Source: Miscanthus floridulus
Taxonomy: Eukaryota; Streptophyta; Magnoliopsida; Poales; Poaceae
DNA: 64,000 bases
Direction of reading: 5' to 3'
NCBI RefSeq assembly: GCF_019320115.1
Contig: NC_089591.1
Location: 21,616,502 to 21,680,501, forward strand
The position numbers and the translations under genes were made by a program. This document shows positions 22,029-34,439 of this stretch, one piece after another; positions within the stretch are counted from its first letter, which is position 1; the number at the start of each line of letters is the position of its first letter. Below the pieces are notes generated by a model. That model was not told where the DNA came from and searched no databases. It saw only the letters and a list, made by a program, of their open reading frames with translations.

Positions 22029-25000
22029 ATGCCTCGCACTCGTTCCACTGGTGCGGCTGGTGATGATGACGATCTTCCACCGCCACCACCACCCACACCA
22101 ACAGAATTGATGGCAATTCTTGTAGAAGGACAACACACTATGGCTGAGGCTCTCTGCACGATTGCAAATCATGAAGGTCATGGTGCACGCCAAGGACCCA
22201 AACCAAATTAGTATAGCGACTTCAAAGATTTCCTTGACACTAAACCACCGATCTTCAAGGAGGCTAAAGAGCCCCTCCAAGCTAATGAGTGGTTGAACAC
22301 TCTCGAGCAGAAGTTCCATCTTCTTCAGCTTGAATGAGGTGCTAAAGACTGAGTATGCATCTCACCAACTACATTGGCCAGCTGGTATTTGGTGGAGGCA
22401 TCATCGGTCCACTATGCCCGCTAATGCCCAAATCACTTGGGATCAGTTCAAGTCTGCTTTCAGGGGAAATTATATTCCTCCTAGTCTCATGGCAATCAAG
22501 CATACAGAGTTCATGAAGCTGACCCAGGGGAACAAGAGCTTGAATGAATACCTATAGGCTTTCAATAATCTTGCAAGGTATGCTACTAAGTTTGTTGACA
22601 TTGATGCCAAAAAGATCACTAGTTTCAAGCGGGGACTTAGCCCCAAATTGATGAAGCCCATGGGAAATTGCAAGTGTGCTGATTTTAATGAGTTTGTGAG
22701 TGATGTTTTATCTCAAGAGAACAATAATGCTGTATATGCTGCTTCAAAGAATTGTAAGAGGGCCTATGAGGCGGGTGCCTCACAATCCAAGGCTCTAGTC
22801 ACCCGAAGGGCTCCATTCCGTCCCCTGGCATCAGCTACTAAGTTCCGCCCATCGCTAAAGATGAATCCAGGCAAGACTAGGTTTCACAAGGCTTTTATAG
22901 TTGCTCTTCCCAAGGGCACTACCAGTCAAGGCAGTTCCAATGTTCCACCAAGCAACATGCCATGTTGGAACTACAATAAGCCAGCTCACTGGTCGAGGAA
23001 GTGTCCTTACCCCAAGAAGAATAACTACCAAGGTGGCCGTCAGGGACAGGTGAACCACACTAATATTGCTGATATTCCGTCAGGAGAGGTAGTAATGGCT
23101 GGTAAGTTTCTGGTGGATCAACACCCCATAGTTGTACTATTTGATTCGGATGCTTCACATTCTTTTATTAGTCCTGCATTGCATCCAAGTTTATGTAGAA
23201 AACATACACTGTTGATGGTGAGGGTTATTGTATTAGGGCTACCAGTGGCACTATCCCAACCAAGCTTGTAGTTGGGGACGTACAATTTGAGATAGAGGGG
23301 TAAAGTTATTAGGTTGATCTGGTAGTTTTACCGGGGCTGGGTATCGACGTGATATTGGGAATGAACTGGATGAGCAGTCATGGAGTGCTTATTGATACAT
23401 CGTCTAGAGTAGTCATGCTTAGAGATCCTGGTAATCAGGAGGGTTTTCTAGTATAGCTACCTAGGGACATCAATCTTTTTTGTATGGCTAATGCGGTGCA
23501 AGTAAAGGCTATGGTAGATATCCCTGTTGTGTGTGATTTTCTAGATGTTTTTCCTGATGATTTGCCTAGATTGCCCTCGGATCGAGACGTGGAGTTCAAG
23601 ATAGAGTTGCTACCCTAGTACAACGCCCATCTCTAGAAGGCCATATTGGATGCCTCCCAATGAACTAGCCGAACTTAAGACTTAGTTGAATGAACTTCTA
23701 AAGAAAGTCCTTATCCGTCCTAGTTCATCTCCATGGGGGTGCCCAGCTATCTTTGTAAAGAAGAAGGATCAATCACTACGCATGTGTGTAGATTATAGGC
23801 CCTTGAATGCAGTTACAATCAAGAATAAGTACCCTCTGCCACGCATAGATATCTTATTTGATCAGTTGTCTAAAGCAAAAGTCTTTTCCAAGACTGATTT
23901 GAGATCTGGTTATCATCAAATCAAAATTTGGCTTGAGGATGTTCCAAAAACTGCATTCTCCATAAGATATGGTCTGTATGAGTACCTTGTTATGTCTTTT
24001 GGATTGACCAATGCCCCCGCACACTTCATGTATTTGATGAATTCGGTGTTTATGCCCGAGTTGGACAAATTTGTGGTGGTATTTATAGATGATATCCTAG
24101 TTTATTCTGAGAATGAAGAAGATCATGTTGAACATTTGCGAGTGGTTCTCACTAGATTGTGGGAACACTAGCTTTATGCAAAGTTCAGCAGGTGTGAATT
24201 CTAGCTTTGTGAGGTACCTTTTCTTGGACATGTGTTGTCCGATGGTGGAATTATGGTGGATCCCACCAAGGTGCAAGAAGTGTTGGACTAGAAGCCTCCC
24301 ATCTCGGTGCACGAGGTTCGAAGTTTTCTAGGATTGGCTAGCTATTATCGTCGCTTCATCCTAGATTTCTCTAAAATAGCCAAGTCTATGATTCGGTTGC
24401 TGCAAAAAGACATGAGGTTTGTCTAGACTTCCGAGTGTGATGCGGCTTTCCACACCCTGCGAACTCTTCTAACTTCGGCTCCAGTTTTGGCACAACCGGA
24501 TATTGAGAAACCTTTCGATGTGTTATGCGATGCATTAGGTATAGGTTTAGGAGGTGTTCTTATGATAGAGGGTAGAGTCATTGCTTATACCTCTCGCCAA
24601 CTTCAGAAGCATGTGGTGAACTATCCGAACGCATGACTTAGAACTTGCTACAGTTGTTTGCTCGGCAATGTGTGTAATATCTACACTGATCATAAGAGTC
24701 TTAAGTACATCTTCACTCAACCTGAGTTGAATATGTGTCAGAGAAGATGGATCAAGTTGATCAAGGATTATACCCTCCAAGTGCACTATCATCCTAGCAA
24801 GGCAAACGTCATTGCGGATGCCTTAAGCAGGAAATCTCATTGCCACTCTTTGATTGAAAGTGACTTCCATTTGTCAAAACTCTTACATCCGACAGTCCTT
24901 CACAACATCACTATCAATTGTACTCTACAGAGTCGAATTATCGAGCTACAGAAGATAGATTTAGGTGTGTTCCACATCAAGCGTAAGATGAAAGAGCAAG

Positions 25001-26379
25001 AAACCAAACATTTTCGGGTAGATGAGAATGACATGTTATGGTTCAAGGATAGGTTGGTGGTTCCGAAGGATAGAGAGCTTAGAAACCAAATCATATCCGA
25101 AGCCCATTCCTCTAAATTATCTATTCATCCTGGTAGTAGCAAAATGTATCATGATTTGAAGCCTCACTTTTGGTGGACCAAAATGAAGAAAGAGATAGCC
25201 GCTTATGTGGCTAGGTGTGACACTTGTTGTTGAGTCAAAGCGGTGCACATGAAAGCTGGATTGCTTCAGCCACCCTCTATTCCAGGTTGGAAATGGGAGG
25301 AGATAAGTACGGATTTTATTGTTGGACTCCCTACTACTCAGAGGAATTTTAACTCCATTTGGGTGATTGTAGACCATCTGACCAAGTCTACACACTTCAT
25401 TCCTGTCTGCATAGATTTCCGTCCAACTGACTATGCAGAGTTGTACTTTAATCATACTATTGTCTCTGATAGAGGACCATAGTTCACTGCTCGCTTTTGG
25501 GAGCACTTACACGGATTACTAGGAACTAAGTTAGTAAGAAGTTCTACCTATCATCCACAAACCAATGGGCAAACTGAACGAGTGAATCAAATCTTAGAAG
25601 ATATGTTGAGACCATGTGTCATCTTGGCTAAGGGTTCATGGGAAAAGTGGTTGCCCCTAGCTGAATTCTCGTACAATAATAGTTATTAAGAGAGTATCAA
25701 GATGGCACCGTTTGAAGCTTTGTATGGCCGAAAGTGTAGAACCCCATTGAATTGGGTAGAAGCCGGTGAAAGGAGATATTATGGAATTGATTTTGTTCAA
25801 GAAGTCAAAGAACAAGTGTGTACTATCCAAACCCATATGGCCGCAGCTCAAGCTAGTCAGAAAAGTTATGCTGATTGCCATAGAAAGCCTATCGAATTCA
25901 AAGTTGGAGACTTCATTTATCTTAAAGTCTCACCTATGAAGAGTGTCCAATGCTTTGGTGTGAAATGAAAGCTTGCGCTGAGATATGTCAGTCCATTTCA
26001 AATCATTGGACAAAGTGGTAAGGTGGCATACAAGATCCAATTACCTCCTGAGATGAGTGTTATCTTCAATGTCTTTCACGTATCCCAGTTGAAGAAATGT
26101 CTTTGCATCCCTGAAGAGAGAGTTCCACTGGGGGATATCGAGTTAAAATCTGATTTGACTTTTGAAGAAAAACCGGTCTGAGTAATTGACACTCATGAGC
26201 GAGTGACTCAAAGTCGGTTGGTCATGTTTTACAAGGTCATGTGGAGTAATCAGGGTAGTGAGCTCGACGCAACTTGGGAAAGAGAAGATTATTTGAGGGA
26301 CGGTTATAAGGAATTCTATGAACAATGGTACGCTTGTCAAATCTCAGGACGAGATTTTTATAAGGGGGGAGGGTTGTAA
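22029..26379 (+). pseudogene. gag-pol polyprotein of chromovirus B, decayed
   Basis: Gag starts MPRTRSTG followed by acidic and poly-Pro segments. The zinc knuckle at 22963-23004 is CWNYNKPAHWSRKC, with Tyr at the second Cys position. Retropepsin at about 23143 reads DSDAS instead of DSGAS. Then come RT ([18 protein letters not shown] near 24085), RNase H with a deletion near 24655, integrase (HHCC region, SDRGP; about ten residues missing before it), a GPY/F-like segment, and a chromodomain (YKVMWSNQGSELDATWE). Stops at 22209, 22555, 23454, 24169, 24202, 24289, 24424 and 25480 fall at positions that are Gln or Trp in copy A. No stop occurs at the usual C-terminus; the frame runs to TAA 26377 inside the LTR. 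Inactive. Confidence 0.92.
26362..26373 (+). other. polypurine tract of chromovirus B
   Basis: AAGGGGGGAGGG, one base before the 3' LTR. It primes plus-strand synthesis and matches the tracts at 47896 and 58715. Confidence 0.9.
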
Positions 26380-29261
26380 CACCCCAGGTGTTTGGCTTCC
26401 ACATTTGCACTTGCATTTCATGAACATGAGCATCATTCATCCATTCATGAGCCTATATTGCATGAAACATGTTTTCAAAACATTGCAACATATTGTTATA
26501 TTTCATGTGTGTTTGTTTTAAGAAATGAATAGTGTGCAACACTCAAGTGCAACATGTGCAACTCACTTTAGTGAAACATGGTTAGTTAGTACTATGCAAC
26601 AAAATCATGAAACATGTGAAACATGACTTTGAAATAAAGGTAACATTTCACTTGTTTTTCCTTATTTCAATGCATGTGATGCTTGATTTGGTGTGACCAA
26701 TGTGTGGTGTGGCTAATTATCCTCTTAAGCAACTTAGTTATACTTAGAATGTCATTAGGAACAATGTTCATGTTGATCATTTTGCCTAATTAGGTTTCCA
26801 AGTCATGGTTTGACTACTTTAGACCCCTAGAGCTCCTGGGTTTGACTGTTTAAAAAGAATAGCTTAGAGTGTTTGCATGTCTGAGCAACCTAAAGCAAAG
26901 TTGTAGCAAATTTTATGAGGAACAAACTTTGTTTAGGAGCCAAGTCATAAAAATTGCAGAACATGCTTAAAAGGGACCCACAAGTCAGTTTGAGGTCTAT
27001 TTGGAAACTCTGAAAATTTTCTAAGTCATAAACCAGGATTTCAGTTTCGTGTACTCAACTTTGGCATGATTTTTCTCATGATCCTTTGAGAATTAGGTCT
27101 TGGTCTTATAATAGGAATTGAATATGGTATGAAGGGCTACAACTTTCATTTATATTGTTTTCACTGATTCATCATGGATTAGGGGATCAAGCATAGTCAA
27201 TTCTTGCTAGCAGACCTTGATCTCTTAACTGAATTAGAGCTACAGTGCCGACCGGCAACAGAGACCGGCCGCCGCATGGCCACCACGTGCTGTGGCCGAC
27301 CTGATGTCGTTGCTCAGTGTGCTCAGCTTGAAGCTACGTCCCTCTGCCCTCCCAGCGCTCGCATTCACTCTCCTTCGCCCCCTCCGCTCACAGCAGCAGC
27401 AGTAGCGCGCCGGCTCTACCATTGCCGCCGAGCACACGCCGTCACCTAGCTCCCTCGCCACCAGAAAATGCTACCTCTAGCTAGCCCAAAGTTCCATCGT
27501 GTCCTCCTATACCTCCTCCACCTCTTAGCTAAGCCTATTGAGTCGAGGTGAGGGCACATTTGTCACTTCCGCCGCCACCGCCATGAGCGTGACCTCACCG
27601 GAGTTCAAGGCCGCCATGGTCGGGATAGCTAGGGTCCCTCTCATCCTTCTTTTCCTACCTAGCTAGCTCCATGGTGACCTTGTGAAGCTCGTACCGAGCT
27701 CAGAAGAGGCAATGGGGGCTTGCCGTCGCAAGCACTGCCACCAGAGCTCCACTGAGCCGCCGTGTGCCATGGTCGCCTTACCTAGAGTCCGCTAGAGCTT
27801 AGTGTTAGTAGGTCAATCAATGTGGGAGATCATGGCGAGCACGAAGGTACCCTCCTTGTCGTCGGTGAAGCCACCGTCGGTGAGCTTTGCCGCTGCCACG
27901 CCATTGCAGTCGCCTCCCCTGTTTCCTCTCGCTGACCTATGGGGTCATCTGACCCGAGGGCCCCGCTTGTCAGTGACTGAGTATTAGAAGCTAGTTCAAA
28001 TATTTCCTATTTTGATGCTGTTTTGTAAAAATTGTATATCCAGTTTTGTAGATCCAAAGTGAGTGGTTCTAATTTTGTTAGGATCATAGTGAAGTGTAGT
28101 ATTTAGTAAAAATATAACATGAACCCTTGTAGTGGAATTTTTGGATGAATTAAATAGGAACTTGAAATGTATTTTTAAATGCATGCAAACTTGTTTAAAT
28201 TATATCTTGAGTTCCTGTGCTCCAAAAATTATGAAATTTTGTTGGTGAGCTACTCTGGATTAGTAGAAGCTCTAGTAAACATTTGAGAGTCATTGCATGG
28301 ATGGTTTGTGAGGTATAGATTTTCCTTTTATCATTGAATGATCCTTGTGTGAATTTTTGTAATTTATCTAGGAATCCAATAACCATAAATTTTGTGGGGG
28401 ATGTCCTAGTACCTTAAGGAGGCTAGGAAAAATATAAAATCTGTTGCTTGACACTTTTCACTAGGGTTTCCTAATTATGTCATTTTAAGCCATTATGTCT
28501 TATCATTTTTGTGTAGGATGTTATACTTGCTCAAATGACGTGAAATTTTTTATAGTGGTCTACTTGGAGCATGTAGTACCTACTGTAATTTTTGTAGATT
28601 AAATGGTGTAGTTCTCGTATATGTTTGTCATTTCTCTTAATTAATTAAATAAATTAAGAAAGGCATTAAAAGAAATGAATTGGTGGTGAACACTTTACTT
28701 TCTGGTGTTCTTGTGACATGGGTAATAAGTGAGTAGAGTTGGTTTTGTCCAATTAATTGTTTGCAACATAAGTTAATAAATATTTCCTGGCATTATGTCT
28801 TTCTGGACAGTTCTCGGGACTTTACAAAGTTCCCCATGATATTTTGGTTTGCTGGGAATGTGGTGAATACAAAAGTTGTAAATAACTTATGTATCGAGCT
28901 CCTGTCAAAATTTTGTGGCATTTGGCCTAGTAGTTTAGGAGTTACAGTCATTCAAAGTTGGATCACAGAGTTGCTTGTTCTGTCTTGTTTGGACCTGATC
29001 ATGTAATTCTGTAAATTCGACCTGGTAAAGGTTGTAATCATGCCTTGAGATCTAAAAATGAATTGTAGGTAATTTCATAAGCTTTCCAAATTGTCTTGTT
29101 GCATGTCATTTGGAATTGTAGATCTTCAGTTTTGGTCAGTTTACTACACCGCTATATAAGTTCCTGTTTTGCTGAAATACGAATGATTGTGTGTGCTCAG
29201 TTGCGATGTTCTTGTTGATTGTTTAGGTGCTAGCCTAACTTGAGAACATGCTTAGGTGCAG

Positions 29262-29315
29262 GTGCTAGGTCCTTAACTGAAGATGAGCAATTGTACATTA
29301 CATTGTATAAACTTG
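29262..29315 (+). other. 54-bp LTR mini-exon, B 3' LTR
   Basis: Bounded by 'gcag' and GTAAGT. Translated in the frame that joins the next block it reads SLTEDEQLYITLYKLG (the last Gly split by the intron). Exactly 54 bp, as in subfamily A (39903-39956, VRPLTEDEHLYLRLCKL). The 130-bp intervening segment ends in 'gcaatag'. Confidence 0.5.
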
Positions 29316-29445
29316 GTAAGTTGAAGTGATTTGAATAGAGCCTAAGTCAGAAAATGCGGACTGCAGTAAGCATGTGCATTCCCCGAGCATCCCTAACTTC
29401 GTTCAAGTGCATCCATGATATTTCGCTTGTGCATTCATGCAATAG

Positions 29446-29663
29446 GTGTGCCGGAGGGAGTGATGCTGCTGGAGTTCGAGGGAGCGAGCCAGGAGCAGGA
29501 GCCCGAGGTGCAGGAAATCGACGAAGCAGCCGCCGAGGAGGAGTTGCCCGAGTGCCCTGACCACCGTCCTTCATCTTTCCTAAAAGTCAAGCCCCAAAGC
29601 ATATTAAGCCTCCCATGTTTTTACAAATACCTTGAGTATCTCTTATTGTTGATGATGCATTAA
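29446..29663 (+). other. conserved LTR coding block, B 3' LTR (open)
   Basis: Follows 'catgcaatag'. It is open from the join with the mini-exon to the stop at 29661-29663: VPEGVMLLEFEGAS, a Glu-rich run, LPECPDHRPSSFLKVKP, then SILSLPCF. It matches the A and C blocks at both ends with a divergent acidic middle. Of the LTR copies in this window it is one of the best preserved. The product is unknown and no similarity to a named family is claimed. Confidence 0.5.
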
Positions 29664-30665
29664 GTATAGGAATTGGTTGGAACCAATTGTTGCATTATAT
29701 ATTCATCCTTGTCCAGATATCGTACTTGAATCCTATTTAAGTTCAGGAACGGGTTAAATGCTTAGCCATGCTTAGTGCGTTAGAAGTCAGGTGATTTCCT
29801 GTCACCTGCGAGCTTTAGGATGAGGTGGATCACGGTTGGCTATATTTGCTATCGTAGAAAAGAACCATGTTAATAATGAATTTAGACCGGGCGGAGTCTT
29901 GTGTAGGGTTGGACATAGTGACTCTGTCTGTGTCATTTAAGGATCGATATGATGTACGTCCTTATGTCATGTTGAACGTAGCCTAACATTTAGCTAGCCA
30001 GATAACTTGTTCCGACCTGCGAAGCCTAGTAGCTCAATTCAGGCCGGGGATGTGAGCAGGGGTTCGCAATCTGGATGGAAGTAAGGATGTGCAGGGAGCC
30101 ATTGGCATAAGCCCAAGGGCTGGTTAAGTCACCGAGCACTCATGGCAGAGTGGTTCTCTAATTTTGCAGCACTGTTTGGACTCACAACTCCTGAATTGTA
30201 CCAAAGGTGACTTGTTTGCGACCCTAATGGGGGGAAGCAAGGTTTGTGTTAGGAATACCCCTCCAACTGGATAGGAATCGATTTGAATCGCCGTCTCTCC
30301 CGAATAGTGAGAACTTGACTAAGCAGCGGCAACGTAGATTCAATTAATTTAACGATATGGTTAAATGGATGATGATGATAATGTTGCCATGATTTATACC
30401 TGCTATGGTTATTAATGTTTGCATCTTAATCAAATGATTGCTTAGTACAGGTGCTAATATAGATGACAGGGTAATGGCTAAAAGTCACTACTAGTTTAGG
30501 TTAAGAGTTGATCATTATTACTTATGCTTTTCCGCAAAAAGAAAGTGTCAGCCAGATCCACTAAATTAAGCTATGCATGATCTTGGTGTCATTTTTTTTG
30601 GTTTTCGACAGGTAAGTCTAGTTGAGTACATTCTCATACTCAGGGTTTATTCCCTCTTGTTGCAG

Positions 30666-30727
30666 ATGACCTTCTATATCAGGGCTTCTGTAAGCATTGT
30701 CTCCACCCAGCGGGTGACGAAGACTAG
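30666..30727 (+). other. terminal LTR mini-coding block, B 3' LTR
   Basis: 19 codons from the 'ttgttgcag' acceptor to TAG 30725-30727, including YQGFCKHCLHP and a DED end. Frame and length are the same as in A and C. Confidence 0.45.
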
Positions 30728-31097
30728 ATCATGGGCATCATCTCTGTTTCCCTTATCCGAATGCTTTTGCGGGTTGTGATCAGAAAACTAGTATTTGTAT
30801 TTGAACATGGGTGTGTAAGTTAAACTATTTGCTTTCACATACTTTACAAAACCTATTTTGTAGTAACGATGACTCTGAGGTGTTGTAACCTATTTGCAAA
30901 CCATCTGGGAAATGTTGTAACATACGATATGTTATGTTGAATTACTGTGATCTTAGTTGTATGCAAGTTGGTTTGAAATCCTTCGTGGTTTTAGTTGACT
31001 ACCGGGTTTATATGGGCTCAAGTGCGAGAATTTGATTGTTTCGGCGATTGTTTTTGTACTTGTGCTCTTATAAATTGGTCAGTTCTGTGACACAACC

Positions 31098-31115
31098 CTA
31101 ATTTGAAATATAATC
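31098..31115 (+). mobile_element. right end of the LTR-like insertion begun at 12940
   Basis: The short remainder, TAATTTGAAATATAATC plus a leading base, lies between the right CAACC duplication of chromovirus B and the second CTTGAT. The non-CA terminus leaves the exact border open. Confidence 0.35.
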
Positions 31116-31120
31116 TTGAT

Positions 31121-31417
31121 GATCATTTTGATATTCTTTACTCACGCAAGGGGAAAGATCACTTAGAGTGTTGGATCTCAAGTGATGTAGCTCGCGGAGT
31201 GATTAAGGACCGTTCATTGGTATAGCGACTCTATGAAACCATCCGTACTGACCACATGTCACAAATGTGGGCGACAAGCCAATTAACTAATTGTGACTGG
31301 TCTATCTGTGAAACTAGCATGAGGTGGCGCCGGGTAGATGGTGGTACCATTACCCAAGAACTTATCAACCCTTTCATGGACAGTCTGGCTAGGATTAGTG
31401 AAAGGTTGGATACATGA
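31121..31417 (+). pseudogene. split extra ORF of a Tat/Athila-like element, 3' part
   Basis: Directly after CTTGAT the frame GAT CAT TTT continues: DHFDILYSRKGKDHLECW, then SQMWATSQLTNCDWSI, MRWRRVDGGTITQEL and LARISERLDT, to TGA at 31415-31417. One TAG interrupts it after DRSLV. Joined to the 12563-12939 part across the nested insertions, the codon phase at CTTGAT fits RRCSLDLD followed by DHFD. The ORF runs on the plus strand and ends only about 60 bp from a minus-strand PBS, so it is antisense to that element. Confidence 0.45.
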
Positions 31418-31477
31418 GGCAACACTTACCCTTCCGCACGGGTGTTGACACTTCTTAATGTTGCTACTAGGTTTGTA

Positions 31478-31495
31478 TCCCTAGCAACGGCGCCA
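31478..31495 (-). other. Tat-type primer binding site left of LTR Z
   Basis: On the minus strand it reads TGGCGCCGTTGCTAGGGA, five bases inside the LTR Z boundary. This is the Tat/Ogre-type PBS. Its presence means LTR Z served as a 5' LTR for an internal region lying to its left, besides being the 3' LTR of the element to its right. Confidence 0.75.
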
Positions 31496-31499
31496 AAAA

Positions 31500-32905
31500 T
31501 GATTATTGGTATTTATTAACGACACTTGTAATTAAGAAAGAATATAAATATTAAGGATTCCACAAGCGCACAGATATTATACCATTGTAGCACTTCATCC
31601 AGGGAGTATTCTAGGTATCGTAATTTATATTTTTACCTCAGGGAAGGACTGACAAAGGGAAATTATTGATAACTTATACTTATGATGGATAAACCAAGCA
31701 TCTACTCTGAGCAGGGGTAACTCAAGAGATAGGATAATATATAAATGATAAATGATAGTTGATCCATGAATAATGAACACTCAGAGTACTCCTTATGATA
31801 GCAATAGCAAGACTAAGTAGATATAACAGAGAAACTAATTCCTAAGTTATTCTTAATTACAAGTCAAAGCATACGTTGATTAGTGCAATTATACTTAATA
31901 ATCATGCCTAAGGATTAACTTCATACCTATACATAAGGGATGTTACTAAGGAAGATCAAGAACAGAGCATGAGTTCCTTCGCAGCTAGATCCTACTTGAC
32001 CTAAATTCAGGGAGTGGACTACAAAGGACTTAACGAGAATGTCACACTCGCGATCTACCACATGACCCACAATATAGGGTGCATCCGCAGGTAAATAACT
32101 TATAAGCACCACACTTACCCAATGTCGACCACTCACCCCATGTACATTAGAGCGAGCGCCATAGGAACTTATGCATAAACATAATAATAATCTTGCTATA
32201 CTAAGCATATAATCAAAGTAAACGTGAACATGATAACTAAGAACATGAATAATATTAAGAATAATGTCATAGCAAATGTAGCAAACATATAAAATATGGA
32301 ATATACAAGAGAGCATACAAAGGATTTATCAAGTCACGCTCTTAACAAGATCAGGAACCCAAGCAGATGACTTGCCTCTCTCTAGATCTAACTTATCTAG
32401 CTATGCCTAAATATTTGTGGAGCTCTGAAGATCTCTCTTGACGATGGAGGAGGATTATGACAGGGGGTAGGAGGTGATATATATAGGGGGCAATGCCAAA
32501 TGTGGACCCTTAGATCAGACCTTGAGCAATGGTGTACATTTGATATTTAAGGCAGTGGAGAACCGACATTCAAAGGAGAGGCTGACACATGGGCCCCATA
32601 GGCTGCCTGGCCTGCTGGTGGTGCCAGTCAGCCCCATATGGCAGTGGCTTAGGCCACTGCATGGTGGTTTGCCTTCTAGAGTGTTTTGGAGTCTTCCTAA
32701 GTTGGTTTCATCACGAATAAATGTGGCTTGATCTGACAATTAGGTCCTCCTTGATAGTTTTATGAATAAACCCTGCTAAAAATGCAGGATCACCAAACTC
32801 GTAGAATTTGTTAGCTTAAACCCCTAAACCTATGTTGGTGATCATATTCATGCATTTATACAAGTTATATTGTCGGTTTATGATGGGTGTTAACTACCAT
32901 CAACA
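31500..32905 (-). repeat. LTR Z of minus-strand Tat/Athila-like elements
   Basis: 1406 bp. On the minus strand it starts TGTTGATGG after the purine tract 'gcttggggagtt' and ends TAATCA. A TATA box on the minus strand lies at 32478-32485. The end block ('tattaaggattccacaagcgca' region, 31550-31575) recurs at 63935-63960, the right-hand LTR of the same element. Open frames inside it (31927-32316, 32474-32731) are not conserved. Confidence 0.75.
32478..32485 (-). promoter_or_regulatory. TATA box of LTR Z
   Basis: TATATATA within 'ccccctatatatatcacctcc' on the minus strand. Same relative position as the TATA box of LTR Y. Confidence 0.5.
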
Positions 32906-34439
32906 AACTCCCCAAGCTTAACCTTTGCTCATCCCTAAGCAATGCTAAACTCAATAATGTATCAGGAGGTGCTGCAATGTTTTCACTCCTCAAAAGTACA
33001 CATGTGTTCAAATAAAAATTCTCCTCTGGATTAGAATAAACTGATCTGACTTTCAAACTTACCCATATTACCTTCAACCATGGGGCTTCTTAGCCTTCAC
33101 TTGGGCCTTGAGCAATTGAAATACATAACAAACAAGTCAAGCACTATATCTCAAGTTCATTGCTCAACCATTATTCTAGAGTTTTTGTAAGTTTTTCAAA
33201 AATATAACTCAGAGCTTGCATTGTATGACACCCTCAAATCTCTCAATATATGTGGTATTTGTGGATCCTCAATAAGGAAATAATTATGTTATGCCTTTCT
33301 CTTCCTACAACTAAGTCTTATGTGGAGCTCACAAGAGGGGAAATCGCATTAAATAGCATACTTACAATACAGATATTATAAAGTCAAACCTCGGATCCAA
33401 AGAGAGTTGAGTCATACAATCAAATCAAGATGTGCATGTGCATGGATATATATGGTGGCTAACCTAATTCTTCTATACTCCTTGAAAATGTATCTCTCTT
33501 TTGAAACTTGGAAATATTTTCTTAGAGAACATGGGCTATCTTATTCATCTTTTTCTCTTTTTTGTCAGGCGGGCATATGAGTACACATTGGTTTAGATAT
33601 CTCGGACACTTGTCCATTATTCTCAACTCTTTTTTATGAATAAATTTTTTATAGCCATGCCTCTTTTCCGCAGCAAAACTTTTGAGAGATAGCAACAAGA
33701 ACTTGGAGCATTTATTTGGTGGATAAACCTATCAAGCATATTTTTGTTGCTCACTCCTAGTGTAGGAGTAATACATTTTTGGATGGATCTAGATGGAAAA
33801 CATGTTTTTGCACCTACCCCAGTGTAGGAGTAGTGCATATGTGGGTGGTGTGTACGTGATCTTGATTTTAAGAGCATGACAAATCTCTCATAAAGGTCAA
33901 TAAAGCTTGACCAAACTCAATGCAAAACAAGCAGCATATATGAGTGGAAGTTTTCCTAGCCTAAATAACATGTTTGGCTCTGGTAGGAATTCAACCTTTG
34001 TCATACAAGAACTCATCGTGTAGCATTTTTATGTTTTTTAAAAGATAAATCTCCAAAACTTTAGTATCACTAAGAACAGGATAAACAGCAGCTCAGACCT
34101 TTTCATATCATATTTGTCAATTACCTAGACTTAGATCAAGCATATGCTACCCTCAAGTTTCAAGTTCAGAGTAATTTCTTATATCAAAATAGTCTTCTCT
34201 GAAACTCAGGAGAATTTAAGGCTGAAAACTAGGTACTTGAAAGGAATTACAACAGAGCAACTATTCATCATTTCCATTCTAAGAGATCATAGATAGTTCC
34301 TTTTGTTTTATTCAGCTCTTAAAAAATAGAAAATAAATTTTGTACACACTCTTTATTTTATTTTCATTTTTCTTAGATCACACATTACTAATATACATCT
34401 AATATAAAGATAAATCTTTATTTTGTTTATAGTTATGCA
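32906..34439 (-). mobile_element. 3' untranslated region of the minus-strand Tat-like element
   Basis: Noncoding, and homologous to 8760-10380 (same orientation) and to 7066-7538 (reverse complement). It starts at the purine tract next to LTR Z. It lacks the LINE seen at 9321. A frame at 33623-33877 has no conserved counterpart. Confidence 0.65.

Larger units (their letters stand above)
15132..31092 (+). mobile_element. full-length chromovirus B (Ty3/gypsy, Tekay/Del-like), decayed
   Basis: This 15,961-bp element has two long LTRs (15132-19801, 26375-31092), a PBS for tRNA-iMet, ORF0, gag-pol with a C-terminal chromodomain, and a polypurine tract. The 5-bp target duplication CAACC flanks it (15127-15131 and 31093-31097). 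Removing it restores the host LTR-like insertion. Its many in-frame stops, a large share of them CAG-to-TAG or TGG-to-TAG, show that it is old and inactive. Assignment to the Tekay/Del clade rests on the RT and integrase sequence type, the chromodomain and the multi-kilobase LTR. Confidence 0.92.
26375..31092 (+). repeat. 3' LTR of chromovirus B
   Basis: 4718 bp, TGTAACACCCC...TTCTGTGACA, colinear with the 5' LTR. It carries the GC-rich segment (27240-27970), the 54-bp mini-exon 29262-29315, the coding block from 29446, a hairpin with paired-base substitutions (30622-30643), and the terminal coding block 30666-30727. Confidence 0.92.

Noticed and set aside
22029..22064. H3-like reading of the B Gag start (PRTRSTG)
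   Set aside because: Only a few residues match and not in register with the H3 N-terminus; likely chance.
31231..31425. Minus-strand 64-codon frame
   Set aside because: The plus-strand reading (MRWRRVDGGTITQEL) continues the split ORF and looks protein-like; the minus frame is its shadow.
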